From: Methylomonas koyamae
Lineage (GTDB): Bacteria; Pseudomonadota; Gammaproteobacteria; Methylococcales; Methylomonadaceae
Direction: 5' to 3'
Assembly: GCF_019669905.1 (NCBI RefSeq)
Contig: NZ_AP019777.1
Location: 496,001-560,000 of the forward strand
Length of the DNA stretch: 64,000 bases
Shown: positions 37,005 through 45,860 of the stretch, piece after piece
Position numbering within the stretch: position 1 is the first letter of the stretch
Layout: the number at the start of each line of letters is the position of its first letter
The notes under the pieces: model-generated
Told to the model about the DNA's origin: nothing
Databases searched by the model: none
Seen by the model: the letters and a program-made list of their open reading frames with translations, nothing else
Made by a program: the position numbers and the translations under genes

Positions 37005-38081
37005 ATGGCAAAAATCTTAGATGTAGTAAAACCTGGTGTCGTAACCGGTGAAGATGTGCAAAAAGTATTCGCAATCTGCAAGGAAAACAAATTTGCATTG
37101 CCGGCAGTTAACGTCATCAGCACCGATACCATTAACGCGGTGTTGGAAGCGGCCGCCAAAGCCAAGTCGCCGGTTATCGTGCAATTTTCAAACGGCGGCG
37201 CGGCGTTTGTCGCAGGTAAAGGTTTGAAACTTGAGGCGCAAGGCTGTTCGATCCACGGAGCGATTTCAGGTGCTCATCACGTTCACCGCATGGCGGAACT
37301 GTACGGTGTGCCGGTAATTTTGCATACCGACCATGCAGCAAAAAAATTGCTGCCTTGGGTTGACGGCATGCTGGACGAAGGCGAAAAATATTTTGCCGCG
37401 ACCGGTAAACCGTTGTTCAGCTCGCACATGTTGGATCTGTCCGAAGAAAGCCTGGAAGAAAACATCGAAATCTGCGGTAAATACCTGGAGCGGATGTCGA
37501 AAATGGGTATGACCTTGGAAATCGAATTGGGCTGCACCGGCGGCGAGGAAGACGGCGTCGACAATAGTGGTATGGACCACTCGGCGCTGTATACCCAACC
37601 GGAAGACGTGGCTTACGCTTATGAACACTTGAGCAAAATCAGCCACCGTTTCACCATCGCAGCGTCATTCGGTAACGTCCACGGCGTTTACTCGCCGGGC
37701 AACGTCAAACTGACGCCGAAAATCCTGGACAATTCGCAAAGATACGTTTCCGAGAAATTCGGGTTGCCGCAAAACGCATTGACTTTCGTGTTCCACGGCG
37801 GCTCGGGTTCGTCAGCGCAAGAAATCAAAGAATCCATCAGCTACGGCGTCGTCAAAATGAATATCGACACCGATACCCAATGGGCGACTTGGGAAGGCGT
37901 GATGAATTACTACAAGAAAAACGAAGGTTATTTGCAAGGCCAAATCGGCAACCCGGACGGCGCCGACAAGCCAAACAAAAAATACTACGATCCTCGGGTA
38001 TGGCAACGTGCCGGCCAAGAAGGCATGGTGGTTCGTTTGCAGCAAGCGTTCCAAGAATTGAACGCCGTTAATTCTTTATAA
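37005..38081 (+). CDS. fba: Class II fructose-bisphosphate aldolase
   Basis: A 358-residue zinc-dependent aldolase, the same length as E. coli FbaA. It splits fructose 1,6-bisphosphate (or joins trioses) in the RuMP cycle. Zinc and substrate residues lie in LHTDHAAKKLLPW, LEIELGCTGGEEDGVDNSGMD, FGNVHGVYSPGNVKL and FVFHGGSGSSAQEIKE; VKMNIDTDTQWATWEGV follows. The ribosome site AGGTAA precedes the ATG. Confidence 0.97.
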   Translation: MAKILDVVKPGVVTGEDVQKVFAICKENKFALPAVNVISTDTINAVLEAAAKAKSPVIVQFSNGGAAFVAGKGLKLEAQGCSIHGAISGAHHVHRMAELYGVPVILHTDHAAKKLLPWVDGMLDEGEKYFAATGKPLFSSHMLDLSEESLEENIEICGKYLERMSKMGMTLEIELGCTGGEEDGVDNSGMDHSALYTQPEDVAYAYEHLSKISHRFTIAASFGNVHGVYSPGNVKLTPKILDNSQRYVSEKFGLPQNALTFVFHGGSGSSAQEIKESISYGVVKMNIDTDTQWATWEGVMNYYKKNEGYLQGQIGNPDGADKPNKKYYDPRVWQRAGQEGMVVRLQQAFQELNAVNSL

Positions 38082-38094
38082 CATACGCCATCGA

Positions 38095-38122
38095 GCTGCA
38101 AAAGCATGTATGCTTTTGCAGC
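38095..38122 (+). terminator. 13-pair stem-loop after fba
   Basis: GCTGCAAAAGCAT (38095-38107) and ATGCTTTTGCAGC (38110-38122) are perfectly complementary with only two bases between. It lies 13 bases after the fba stop and would be a strong transcript end. Confidence 0.65.
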
Positions 38123-38138
38123 TTCCCGTCCCCTTGCT

Positions 38139-38166
38139 GCAGTCAATTAGTCAAGTAATTGACTGC
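38139..38166. terminator. Second stem-loop between fba and fliL
   Basis: GCAGTCAATTA (38139-38149) and TAATTGACTGC (38156-38166) form a perfect 11-pair stem with a six-base loop. Together with the previous stem it insulates the metabolic block from the flagellar operon. Confidence 0.5.
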
Positions 38167-38367
38167 CCAGTCTTTAGTTTCGTGCTGCCGTTGTGTGCGA
38201 AATTGGGCTTTTCAGTGTCGCCGTATTCGTTCGGCCGGCTATACTATCTTTCTAAAACCATGATTTTTCTTGTATGATCGGAAAACAACGGGGGGAACGC
38301 CTCCGCGATTTTCGATTTTTCGGATTATCTGGCGTGTTTTCTGCTTATAGAACAATAAAGGTGATAA

Positions 38368-38907
38368 ATGGCTGAAACTCAAGGAAAAGACGAAGGAAAA
38401 AAATCGTCCAAGAAACTGATAATTATCATTGCGTTGGTGGTTTTGGCTCTGGCTGGCGGCGGCGCGGCCTATTTTTTCTTGGCGAAACCGGCAGAGAACG
38501 GCAAAGAGGCCGAGGCTGAAAAACATGGAGAGGACAAGCACGCCGAATCGGCTCATGAGGCTGAGGCGGAGCACGATAAGCCGGTAGAGCCCGATGTCTA
38601 TTACGAGTTGCCGACGCCGTTGCTGGTCGATTTTCCGAGCGGATCCAGTGCCAGGGTCATTAAAATTTCCCTGACCGTTTTGACTAAAGGCGAAGCCAGC
38701 ATAGAGGCCATGAAAAAACACGAACCGATGATCCGGAACAATTTGCTGATGGCCATCAGTTCGTTAGGCGCCGATAAGGCAAAAACCCTGGAAGGCAAGC
38801 AGGAGTTGCGGGCCATGATGCAGCAAGAGATTGGCAAGGTTTTGGAAAAAATGGCCGGCAAAAACACCGTCAAAGAAGTCTATTTCACCGATTTCGTAAT
38901 GCAATAG
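38368..38907 (+). CDS. fliL: Flagellar basal body-associated protein FliL
   Basis: A 179-residue inner-membrane protein: Lys-rich cytoplasmic start, one membrane segment (about residues 18-41, LIIIIALVVLALAGGGAAYFFLA), an acidic/His-rich linker (about 48-76) and a periplasmic domain (YYELPTPLLVDFPSGSSARVIKISLTVL... ending VKEVYFTDFVMQ). FliL encircles stator units and aids torque. AAAGGTG precedes the ATG. It is the first gene of a continuous motility array; fliM starts directly at its stop. Confidence 0.93.
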   Translation: MAETQGKDEGKKSSKKLIIIIALVVLALAGGGAAYFFLAKPAENGKEAEAEKHGEDKHAESAHEAEAEHDKPVEPDVYYELPTPLLVDFPSGSSARVIKISLTVLTKGEASIEAMKKHEPMIRNNLLMAISSLGADKAKTLEGKQELRAMMQQEIGKVLEKMAGKNTVKEVYFTDFVMQ

Positions 38908-39891
38908 ATGTCAACCGCCGATCTACTTTCCCAAGATGAAATCGATGCGCTGCTGCACGGCGTAGACGACGGCGATGTCGACACTGCGGCCGACGATGAC
39001 GAATACAGCCGAGGCGCGGCGCGGCTCTACGATTTCAATAGCCAGGAGCGCATCGTTCGCGGCAGGATGCCGACCTTGGAAATGGTCAACGAGCGTTTCG
39101 CCCGCCATTTCCGAATCGCATTGTTCAATTTTTTGCGTCGGGCGGCCGAGATATCGGTGTCCGGGATTCAGGTACAGAAGTTCTCCGAATTCATTCAGGG
39201 CTTGTTCGTTCCGACCAATTTGAACGTGATCCGAATGGCGCCGTTGCGCGGACGGGCGCTGATTGTGATGGAGCCGCGTCTGGTATTCACCGCCGTGGAT
39301 AACTTTTTCGGCGGCGGGGGCCAATTCTACAACAAGGTCGAGGGCCGCGAGTTCACACCCACCGAGATGCGTATCATCCGCTTGATTATCGACATGATTT
39401 TCAAGGACTTGGCCGAGGCTTGGAAGCCGGTCATGGATGTCGAATTCGAATACATTAACTCCGAGGTAAACCCGCAGTTTGCTAACATCGTCAGCCCCTC
39501 CGAGATTGTGGTCATTTCCACGATCCACGTCGAGCTGGAGGGCGGGGGCGGCGATATCAATATCGCGATGCCGTATTCGATGATCGAACCGATCCGGGAA
39601 TTGCTTGATGCCGTCACCAGCGATAGGGGCGAGGTCGACGGCCGTTGGCAGGATTCGTTGCGGACCGAGATCATGCGTAGCGAAGTGACGTTGAATAGTA
39701 AATTGATCGAAAAAGAGATGTTTATCAGCGATGTGATTGAGCTTAAGAAAGGCGACGTGATTCCGATCGAAATGCCGGAAACCGTGTTGCTCGAGGTGGA
39801 AGGAGTGCCGGTGTTTCGCGGTAAATTAGGGTTGTCGGATGGCAATTACGCCATTGAAATCATAGACAAAATGACGCTGGACAATATTTAA
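38908..39891 (+). CDS. fliM: Flagellar motor switch protein FliM
   Basis: A 327-residue C-ring protein that binds CheY-P. The N-terminal LLSQDEIDALLHG is the CheY-binding peptide. The middle domain has RIVRGRMPTLEMVNERFARHFR and the FFGGGGQF loop, and the C-terminal SpoA domain ends with VPVFRGKLGLSDGNYAIEI. There is no gap between the fliL stop and its ATG. Confidence 0.97.
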   Translation: MSTADLLSQDEIDALLHGVDDGDVDTAADDDEYSRGAARLYDFNSQERIVRGRMPTLEMVNERFARHFRIALFNFLRRAAEISVSGIQVQKFSEFIQGLFVPTNLNVIRMAPLRGRALIVMEPRLVFTAVDNFFGGGGQFYNKVEGREFTPTEMRIIRLIIDMIFKDLAEAWKPVMDVEFEYINSEVNPQFANIVSPSEIVVISTIHVELEGGGGDINIAMPYSMIEPIRELLDAVTSDRGEVDGRWQDSLRTEIMRSEVTLNSKLIEKEMFISDVIELKKGDVIPIEMPETVLLEVEGVPVFRGKLGLSDGNYAIEIIDKMTLDNI

Positions 39892-39910
39892 CGGGCAGGA
39901 AGGGATTGCG

Positions 39911-40357
39911 ATGAGCGAAAACGACGAAATTGGCGACGATTGGGCGGCGGCGATGAACGAACAGGCCGCGGCCGAAGCAGATTGGGGCGATGCCTTAAAG
40001 GAGCAGGCGGCGGCTGCAAAAGGTTCGGGCGGTTATTCGGCGGCCGAGTTTCCGGATTTGGGCGAGCAAAGACCGAAGCCGACCGTCGGCGGCGAAGAGG
40101 TCAAGCTGGACGTGATTCTGGACGTGCCGGTTACCGTATCTTTGGAAATCGGTAGAACCAAGATCAACATCCGTAACCTGTTGCAACTTAACCAGGGCTC
40201 GGTGGTGGAACTGGACCGCTTCGCCGGCGAACCGATGGATGTGCTGGTCAACGGCACCTTGGTCGCTCACGGCGAGGTGGTTGTGGTCAACGATAAATTC
40301 GGTATCCGCTTAACCGATATTATCAGCCCTTCGGAGCGGGTTCGAAAGCTGGGTTGA
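39911..40357 (+). CDS. fliN: Flagellar motor switch protein FliN
   Basis: A 148-residue protein: an acidic, Ala-rich N-terminus (DDWAAAMNEQAAAEADWGDALKEQ) and a C-terminal SpoA domain (VILDVPVTVSLEIGRTKINIRNLLQLNQGSVVELDRFAGEPMDVLVNGTLVAHGEVVVVNDKFGIRLTDI). It completes the C-ring with FliM and FliG. GGAAGGGA lies upstream of the ATG. Confidence 0.97.
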   Translation: MSENDEIGDDWAAAMNEQAAAEADWGDALKEQAAAAKGSGGYSAAEFPDLGEQRPKPTVGGEEVKLDVILDVPVTVSLEIGRTKINIRNLLQLNQGSVVELDRFAGEPMDVLVNGTLVAHGEVVVVNDKFGIRLTDIISPSERVRKLG

Positions 40358-40806
40358 TAACCGTGCACGCTCTGGCAAGGCTAATTTTTGCGATGGGAAT
40401 GGTGTCCGCCGCTTGGGCGGACGAAATTCCCGCCGCGCCTAAATCGAGTGCCAAGTTGGTAACCTCGGCCGACGTCGTGCAATGGTTGTTGGCCTTGCTA
40501 TTGGTATTGGCTGTGTTCCTGCTCCTGGTCTGGGCGTTAAAAAAATCCGGCGGTCTGGCTATGGCGGGAAAAAGCAAGCTGGCGGTGCTGGCCGGGCTGT
40601 CGCTGGGAATGCGCGAAAAACTGATATTGGTCAGAGTGGGCGAAAAAGAATTGCTGTTAGGCGTTAGCAGTGGCCGTATCGACAAATTACTTGAGTTGGA
40701 AGGCGAGCAGCGCTTGTTCGCCAATCCGGCCGAGCCTCAGGATTTGGGCCCGTTTGCCAAGAAATTGTGGCAGGCCATGCAAGGTAAGGCGCATGAGCAG
40801 GTCTAG
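40354..40806 (+). CDS. fliO: Flagellar biosynthesis protein FliO
   Basis: A protein of about 150 residues with a signal-like N-terminus ([15 protein letters not shown]), one membrane segment (about residues 45-65, [18 protein letters not shown]) and a small C-terminal domain ([40 protein letters not shown]). FliO helps assemble the FliP ring of the export gate. The start may be TTG at 40354, overlapping the fliN stop, or GTG at 40363. Confidence 0.9.
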   Translation: MITVHALARLIFAMGMVSAAWADEIPAAPKSSAKLVTSADVVQWLLALLLVLAVFLLLVWALKKSGGLAMAGKSKLAVLAGLSLGMREKLILVRVGEKELLLGVSSGRIDKLLELEGEQRLFANPAEPQDLGPFAKKLWQAMQGKAHEQV

Positions 40807-41548
40807 TACGCGGGTTTTGGCTCTGCTGGCAGGTTGCGCGTTACTGTGGGCGGCCGATGCCGCTGCGGTGCCCGGCGTGGACGCGATTACCGTGACCTCT
40901 AACCCGAAAGGTGGCGAAACCTATACGGTCACGATCCAGATTCTGGCCCTGATGACGATGCTGACGCTGTTGCCGGCATTGTTGTTGTCGATGACGGCGT
41001 TTACCCGAGTCATGATAGTGCTGGGTTTGTTGCGGCAGGCCATCGGTGCGGCGCAGGCGCCCAGCAACCAAGTATTGCTGGGTTTGTCGCTGTTTCTGAC
41101 TATTTTCATCATGACGCCGGTGCTGGAAAAGGTCAACGATACCGCCGTGCAACCCTACCTGGAAGAGCAGATCGATGCCGTCACCGCGTTGCAAAAGGCT
41201 TCCGAACCGTTCAAACAGTTCATGCTGAAGCAGACGCGCGAGGCCGACTTGGATACGTTCGTGCGGATCTCCGGCAGAGAACAAATCAATAAACCTGAAG
41301 ACGTGCCGTTTTCGCTGCTGGTACCGGCTTACGTCACCAGCGAATTGAAAACCGCGTTCCAGATCGGTTTCCTGATTTTTTTGCCGTTTCTGGTGATCGA
41401 TTTGGTCGTGGCCAGCGTACTGATGTCGATGGGGATGATGATGCTGTCGCCGATGATCGTGTCCTTGCCATTTAAAATCATGTTGTTTGTGTTGGCCGAC
41501 GGCTGGACCATGGTCATGGAAATGCTGGCCGCCAGTTTTTACGTCTAG
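40793..41548 (+). CDS. fliP: Flagellar export gate protein FliP
   Basis: A 251-residue membrane protein with a cleavable signal sequence and four membrane segments. [35 protein letters not shown] and [41 protein letters not shown] are hallmark FliP stretches. I chose the ATG at 40793, which overlaps the fliO end; a longer frame upstream is inside fliO. It builds the export pore with FliQ and FliR. Confidence 0.97.
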   Translation: MSRSSTRVLALLAGCALLWAADAAAVPGVDAITVTSNPKGGETYTVTIQILALMTMLTLLPALLLSMTAFTRVMIVLGLLRQAIGAAQAPSNQVLLGLSLFLTIFIMTPVLEKVNDTAVQPYLEEQIDAVTALQKASEPFKQFMLKQTREADLDTFVRISGREQINKPEDVPFSLLVPAYVTSELKTAFQIGFLIFLPFLVIDLVVASVLMSMGMMMLSPMIVSLPFKIMLFVLADGWTMVMEMLAASFYV

Positions 41549-41556
41549 GCCTCGAT

Positions 41557-41826
41557 ATGACCCCGGAAACGATCTCGAACGTAGCCCAGGACACGGTATT
41601 GATCGGCCTGAAACTGATGGGGCCGATACTGATCGCATCCCTGGTGGTGGGTTTGCTGGTTTCGATGTTTCAAGCGGCAACCTCGATCCAGGAACAGACC
41701 CTGACCTTCATCCCCAAGTTGGCGGCGATTATCGCCGTGTTAATGATTGCCGGTCCGGGCATGCTGCAAATGCTGATCGACTACTTCCAGGATTTGCTGC
41801 GCGATATTCCCAGCTTGATCGGATGA
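41557..41826 (+). CDS. fliQ: Flagellar export gate protein FliQ
   Basis: An 89-residue protein with two membrane segments (LMGPILIASLVVGLLVSMFQAATSIQEQTLTFIPKLAAIIAVLMIAGPGML). The AATSIQEQTL stretch is the FliQ/SctS hallmark. The length equals E. coli FliQ. Its stop overlaps the fliR ATG as ATGA. Confidence 0.97.
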   Translation: MTPETISNVAQDTVLIGLKLMGPILIASLVVGLLVSMFQAATSIQEQTLTFIPKLAAIIAVLMIAGPGMLQMLIDYFQDLLRDIPSLIG

Positions 41827-42599
41827 ACCTTACCGAAAACGAGTTGCTGGGCTATCTTGCCGGTTTCATCTGGCCCTTCTTCCGCATCAGTTCGATGTTT
41901 ATCACCATTCCGGTATTCAGCGTCAATGCCTTGCCGGCCAGAGTCAGGGTAATCGCCAGCCTGTTGATCACCTTGGTTATTTATCCGACGTTGCCGGCCA
42001 TGCCTGCGATAGACATGTTCGGCTACCAAGGTTTTCTGGCCACCATTCAGCAAGTGGCCCTGGGCGCTACTGCCGGTTTCATCCTGCAAATGGTGTTTTC
42101 GATCATGCTGTTTGCCGGCCAAGCGATCGCCTACAGCATGGGGCTTGGTTTTGCCTCGATGGTCGACCCGGTCTCGGGCGTGCAAGTCCCGGTGGTGGCG
42201 CAATTATTCGTGATTAGCGGCAGCCTATTGTTTTTGGCGGTCGACGGCCATTTGCTATTGATCGAAATGTTGGCGCAAAGCTTCCATACTTTGCCGGTGG
42301 CCGCAGCCGGGATCGGAAAAGCCGACTTGTGGCGGGTGGTGTTATGGGGCAGTACGATATTCGCCGATGGCTTGTTGTTGGCGATGCCGGTAATGGCGGC
42401 CCTGCTGTTCGTCAACATCAGTTTCGGCGTGGCTTCCAAAGCGGCGCCGCAATTGCAGATTTTCGGCGTCGGTTTTCCGGCGACGATCATGTTGGGCATG
42501 GTCTTGATCTGGGTGGGGTTGCCAACCTTGCTTGACGTATTTGCCGATATGCTGCACCAGGGCTTCGCATTGGTGAGCGAATTGTTGAGGTTGTCGTAA
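41823..42599 (+). CDS. fliR: Flagellar export gate protein FliR
   Basis: A 258-residue membrane protein with about six segments. RISSMFITIPVFSVNALPARVRVIASLLITL and GQAIAYSMGLGFASMVDPVSGVQVPVVAQ match the FliR/SctT family. I place the start at the ATG overlapping the fliQ stop; the open frame further upstream is the fliP/fliQ shadow. flhB starts at the next base after its stop. Confidence 0.96.
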   Translation: MNLTENELLGYLAGFIWPFFRISSMFITIPVFSVNALPARVRVIASLLITLVIYPTLPAMPAIDMFGYQGFLATIQQVALGATAGFILQMVFSIMLFAGQAIAYSMGLGFASMVDPVSGVQVPVVAQLFVISGSLLFLAVDGHLLLIEMLAQSFHTLPVAAAGIGKADLWRVVLWGSTIFADGLLLAMPVMAALLFVNISFGVASKAAPQLQIFGVGFPATIMLGMVLIWVGLPTLLDVFADMLHQGFALVSELLRLS

Positions 42600-43727
42600 A
42601 TGGCGGAAGAATCCGGTCAGGACAAAACCGAAGACCCCACCGGTAAGCGGGTCACCGACTCGCGTAAAAAAGGCCAGGTTCCCCGTTCCAAAGAATTGAA
42701 TACCTTCGTTACCTTGATGGTCAGTTCGGCGCTGTTTTTTTATGTCGGCCATGGCATGTGGCAGGGTTTGTTGGAGGTGATGAAACGTCCGTTGCGCGTC
42801 TCGCGCGAGCAAATCTTCGATCCGGTGACGTTGACGACCTACCTAAAAACGGCGTTCGCCGACGGCGTGTGGATTATCCTGCCGTTTTTAGCAGTATTGG
42901 CGGTTTTCGATTTGGTGGCGGCGACGCTATTGGGCGGCTGGAACTTTACCAGCGAAGGTTTTGCGTTCAATTTCGCCAAAATGAATCCTTTGGCCGGCAT
43001 CAAGAAAATATTCGGCGTGCATGGCGTGGTCGAATTGGTCAAGGCGGTATTGAAGACGGTGTTGGTAGCCTTGGTGGCCTGGAATTTGTTCAAATGGAAT
43101 TTCGACGAATTCATGGCCTTGAGCCGGTTGCCGATTGATCAGTCGGTGCAACAGGCCGGCGAAATGATATCCGTCTCCCTGCTGATTTTAAGCGCTACCT
43201 TCGTGTTGCTGGTTATGCTGGATGCACCTTACCAGCTATGGAATTACCAACGCCAACTGAAAATGACCAAGCAGGAAGTTCGCGACGAATCCAAGGAGCA
43301 GGAGGGCAGTCCGGAGGTCAAAGGCCGGCAGCGGCGCCTGCAAATGGAGGCGGCGCAACGGCGGATGATGGACGCGGTGCCCAGTGCGGATGTCATCGTC
43401 ACCAACCCGACCCATTTCGCTGTGGCGTTGAAATACGACCAGAGCGGCAACGGTGCGCCGGTATTGGTCGCCAAAGGCGTCGATTTGATCGCGGCACAGA
43501 TCCGGCAATTGGCCATAGGCGCGAAAGTGCCGTTGGTGGCGGCGCCGTCACTGGCCCGCGCCTTGTACTACTCCACCGATTTGAACCGGGAAATACCGCG
43601 CGGCCTGTTTTTGGCGGTTGCGCAAGTGTTGGCCTATGTTTACCAATTACGCGCTTCCACACAATACGGCTGGATCAAACCGGTGCCGCCGGGCGACGTG
43701 CCGGTGCCGGACGACTTCAAACAATAG
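42600..43727 (+). CDS. flhB: Flagellar export switch protein FlhB
   Basis: A 375-residue membrane protein. The N-terminus (QDKTEDPTGKRVTDSRKKGQVPRSKEL) and four membrane segments precede a cytoplasmic domain with the self-cleaving motif in VIVTNPTHFAVALKYD (cut between Asn and Pro). Cleavage switches export from hook to filament proteins. A short proline-rich tail ends the protein. Confidence 0.97.
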   Translation: MAEESGQDKTEDPTGKRVTDSRKKGQVPRSKELNTFVTLMVSSALFFYVGHGMWQGLLEVMKRPLRVSREQIFDPVTLTTYLKTAFADGVWIILPFLAVLAVFDLVAATLLGGWNFTSEGFAFNFAKMNPLAGIKKIFGVHGVVELVKAVLKTVLVALVAWNLFKWNFDEFMALSRLPIDQSVQQAGEMISVSLLILSATFVLLVMLDAPYQLWNYQRQLKMTKQEVRDESKEQEGSPEVKGRQRRLQMEAAQRRMMDAVPSADVIVTNPTHFAVALKYDQSGNGAPVLVAKGVDLIAAQIRQLAIGAKVPLVAAPSLARALYYSTDLNREIPRGLFLAVAQVLAYVYQLRASTQYGWIKPVPPGDVPVPDDFKQ

Positions 43728-43745
43728 CGCGACACCGAGCCCGTT

Positions 43746-45842
43746 ATGGATTTCAGTAAATTAACCAATGCTTTGAAAATGGTCACCGGCCTCGGCCTGG
43801 GCGCGCCGCTGCTGATCATCATGCTGCTGTCGCTGCTGATTCTGCCGCTGCCGCCGTTCGTGTTGGACCTGTTTTTCACGTTTAACATCGCGTTTTCGTT
43901 GATCATCCTGTTGGTGGTGGTTTACACGCTGAAGCCGTTGGAATTCGCATCGTTTCCGACCGTGATCCTGATCGCCACGCTGCTGCGGCTGGCGTTGAAC
44001 GTGGCCTCGACCCGGGTCGTGCTGATTCGTGGCCACGAGGGCGGCGATGCGGCCGGTAAAGTGATCGAGGCCTTCGGCTCGTTCGTGATCGGCGGCAATT
44101 TTGCGGTCGGTATCGTCGTGTTCATGATCCTGATCGTGATCAATTTCATGGTGGTGACCAAGGGTGCCGGGCGGGTGGCCGAAGTCAGCGCGCGGTTTAC
44201 CCTGGACGCGATGCCCGGCAAACAGATGGCGATCGACGCCGACTTGAATTCCGGACTGATCAACCAGGACGAGGCAAGAGCCCGGCGGGAAGAGGTAGCC
44301 GCCGAAGCCGATTTCTACGGTTCCATGGACGGTGCCAGCAAGTTCGTGCGCGGCGACGCGGTGGCCGGCATCATCATCATGTTCGTCAATATGATCGGCG
44401 GTTTGGCGATCGGCGTCGGCCAGCACGGCATGAGTTTTGCCGATGCCGCCAACGTCTATGTGCTGTTGACGATCGGCGACGGCCTGGTGGCTCAGATTCC
44501 GTCGCTGCTGCTGTCGGTGGCCGCGGCGATGGTCGTGACACGGGTGCGCGGCGCCAAACAGGACATCGGTAAGCAATTGACCTCGCAGATGTTCGAGGAC
44601 CCGAAAACCCTGTTGGTCACCGCCGCGGTGATGGGGCTGCTGGGCATCATTCCCGGCATGCCGAACTTGGTATTTATTCTGCTGGCGTCGACTTTGGCCG
44701 GCGGCGCCTATTTGATCGACCGCCGCCGCAAATTGGAAGAGGAAAAAGCCCTAGCGGCGGTGAATATCGCTTCGCCGCAAGCGGCTAAAACCGAGATCAA
44801 GGAGTTGGGCTGGGACGATGTAATGCCGGTCGATGCCATCGGTTTGGAGGTCGGCTACCGGCTGATTCCGTTGGTGGACCGCAACCAGGGCGGCCAGTTG
44901 ATGATGCGCATCAAAGGCGTACGCAAGAAATTGTCTCAAGAGCTCGGATTCTTAATCCCGTCGGTACATATTCGCGACAACCTGGATCTGGCGCCCACCG
45001 AATACCGGATTTCGCTGATGGGCGTCAGCGTCGGCGAGGCCAATATCATGCCGGAAAAAGAGATGGCGATTAACCCCGGCCGGGTGTTCGGCAATTTGCC
45101 CGGTACTCCGTGCAGGGACCCGGCTTTCGGGTTGGATGCGGTTTGGATCGAGGCCAGCCAAAAAGACCAGGCGCAGACTTTGGGCTATACCGTGGTCGAT
45201 CCGAGCACGGTCGTCGCCACTCATCTCAGCCATATTTTGCAGACCAACGCCCACGAGCTGTTCGGCTACGAAGAGGCGCAGCAGTTATTGGATAACCTGG
45301 CCAAACTGGCGCCGAAGCTGGTCGAGGATTTGGTGCCGAAAACCCTGCCGTTGGGCGTGTTGGTGAAAGTGTTGCAAAACCTGCTGCAAGAGCGGGTCTC
45401 GATCCGCGACATGCGGACCATCGCCGAAACTTTGGCGGAGTACGGGGTCAAGAGTCAAGATCCGGACATCTTGACGTCGGCAGTGCGGGCCGCACTCGGC
45501 CGGTCAATTGTGCATGAAATCAATGGGGTACAGGTGGAAATTCCTGTGATTACTCTCGATCCTGGGTTGGAACAGATATTGCATAAATCGCTGCAGACGG
45601 CGGGCGAAAGCGGTGCCGGTTTGGAGCCGGGTCTGGCCGAGCAGATGCACAAATCCCTAGAGGACAGTGCACAGAGGATGGAAATGGAAGGGCAAGCGCC
45701 GGTGTTACTGGTGTCTTCCTACATCCGCCCTTGGCTGGCTCGCTTCGTTCGCCATTCGATACCGGGGCTACATGTGCTGGCCTATAACGAAATCCCCCAG
45801 GATCGGCAGATCAGGGTGGTTTCCACAGTGGGCCAGCGTTAA
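43746..45842 (+). CDS. flhA: Flagellar export gate protein FlhA
   Basis: A 698-residue protein: eight N-terminal membrane segments (to about residue 330), including the FHIPEP-type region PTVILIATLLRLALNVASTRVVL and RFTLDAMPGKQMAIDADLNSGLI, then a cytoplasmic domain that docks export chaperones. The length is near E. coli FlhA (692). It starts 18 bases after flhB. Confidence 0.98.
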   Translation: MDFSKLTNALKMVTGLGLGAPLLIIMLLSLLILPLPPFVLDLFFTFNIAFSLIILLVVVYTLKPLEFASFPTVILIATLLRLALNVASTRVVLIRGHEGGDAAGKVIEAFGSFVIGGNFAVGIVVFMILIVINFMVVTKGAGRVAEVSARFTLDAMPGKQMAIDADLNSGLINQDEARARREEVAAEADFYGSMDGASKFVRGDAVAGIIIMFVNMIGGLAIGVGQHGMSFADAANVYVLLTIGDGLVAQIPSLLLSVAAAMVVTRVRGAKQDIGKQLTSQMFEDPKTLLVTAAVMGLLGIIPGMPNLVFILLASTLAGGAYLIDRRRKLEEEKALAAVNIASPQAAKTEIKELGWDDVMPVDAIGLEVGYRLIPLVDRNQGGQLMMRIKGVRKKLSQELGFLIPSVHIRDNLDLAPTEYRISLMGVSVGEANIMPEKEMAINPGRVFGNLPGTPCRDPAFGLDAVWIEASQKDQAQTLGYTVVDPSTVVATHLSHILQTNAHELFGYEEAQQLLDNLAKLAPKLVEDLVPKTLPLGVLVKVLQNLLQERVSIRDMRTIAETLAEYGVKSQDPDILTSAVRAALGRSIVHEINGVQVEIPVITLDPGLEQILHKSLQTAGESGAGLEPGLAEQMHKSLEDSAQRMEMEGQAPVLLVSSYIRPWLARFVRHSIPGLHVLAYNEIPQDRQIRVVSTVGQR

Positions 45843-45860
45843 AAAAACAGGGGTTGCGCA

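Noticed and set aside
38166..38367. Sigma-54 or sigma-28 promoter for the flagellar array
   Set aside because: Neither GGC-N8-TTGC-type nor TAAA/GCCGATAA-type elements are convincing upstream of fliL; TATACT at 38240 lacks a matching -35 element.
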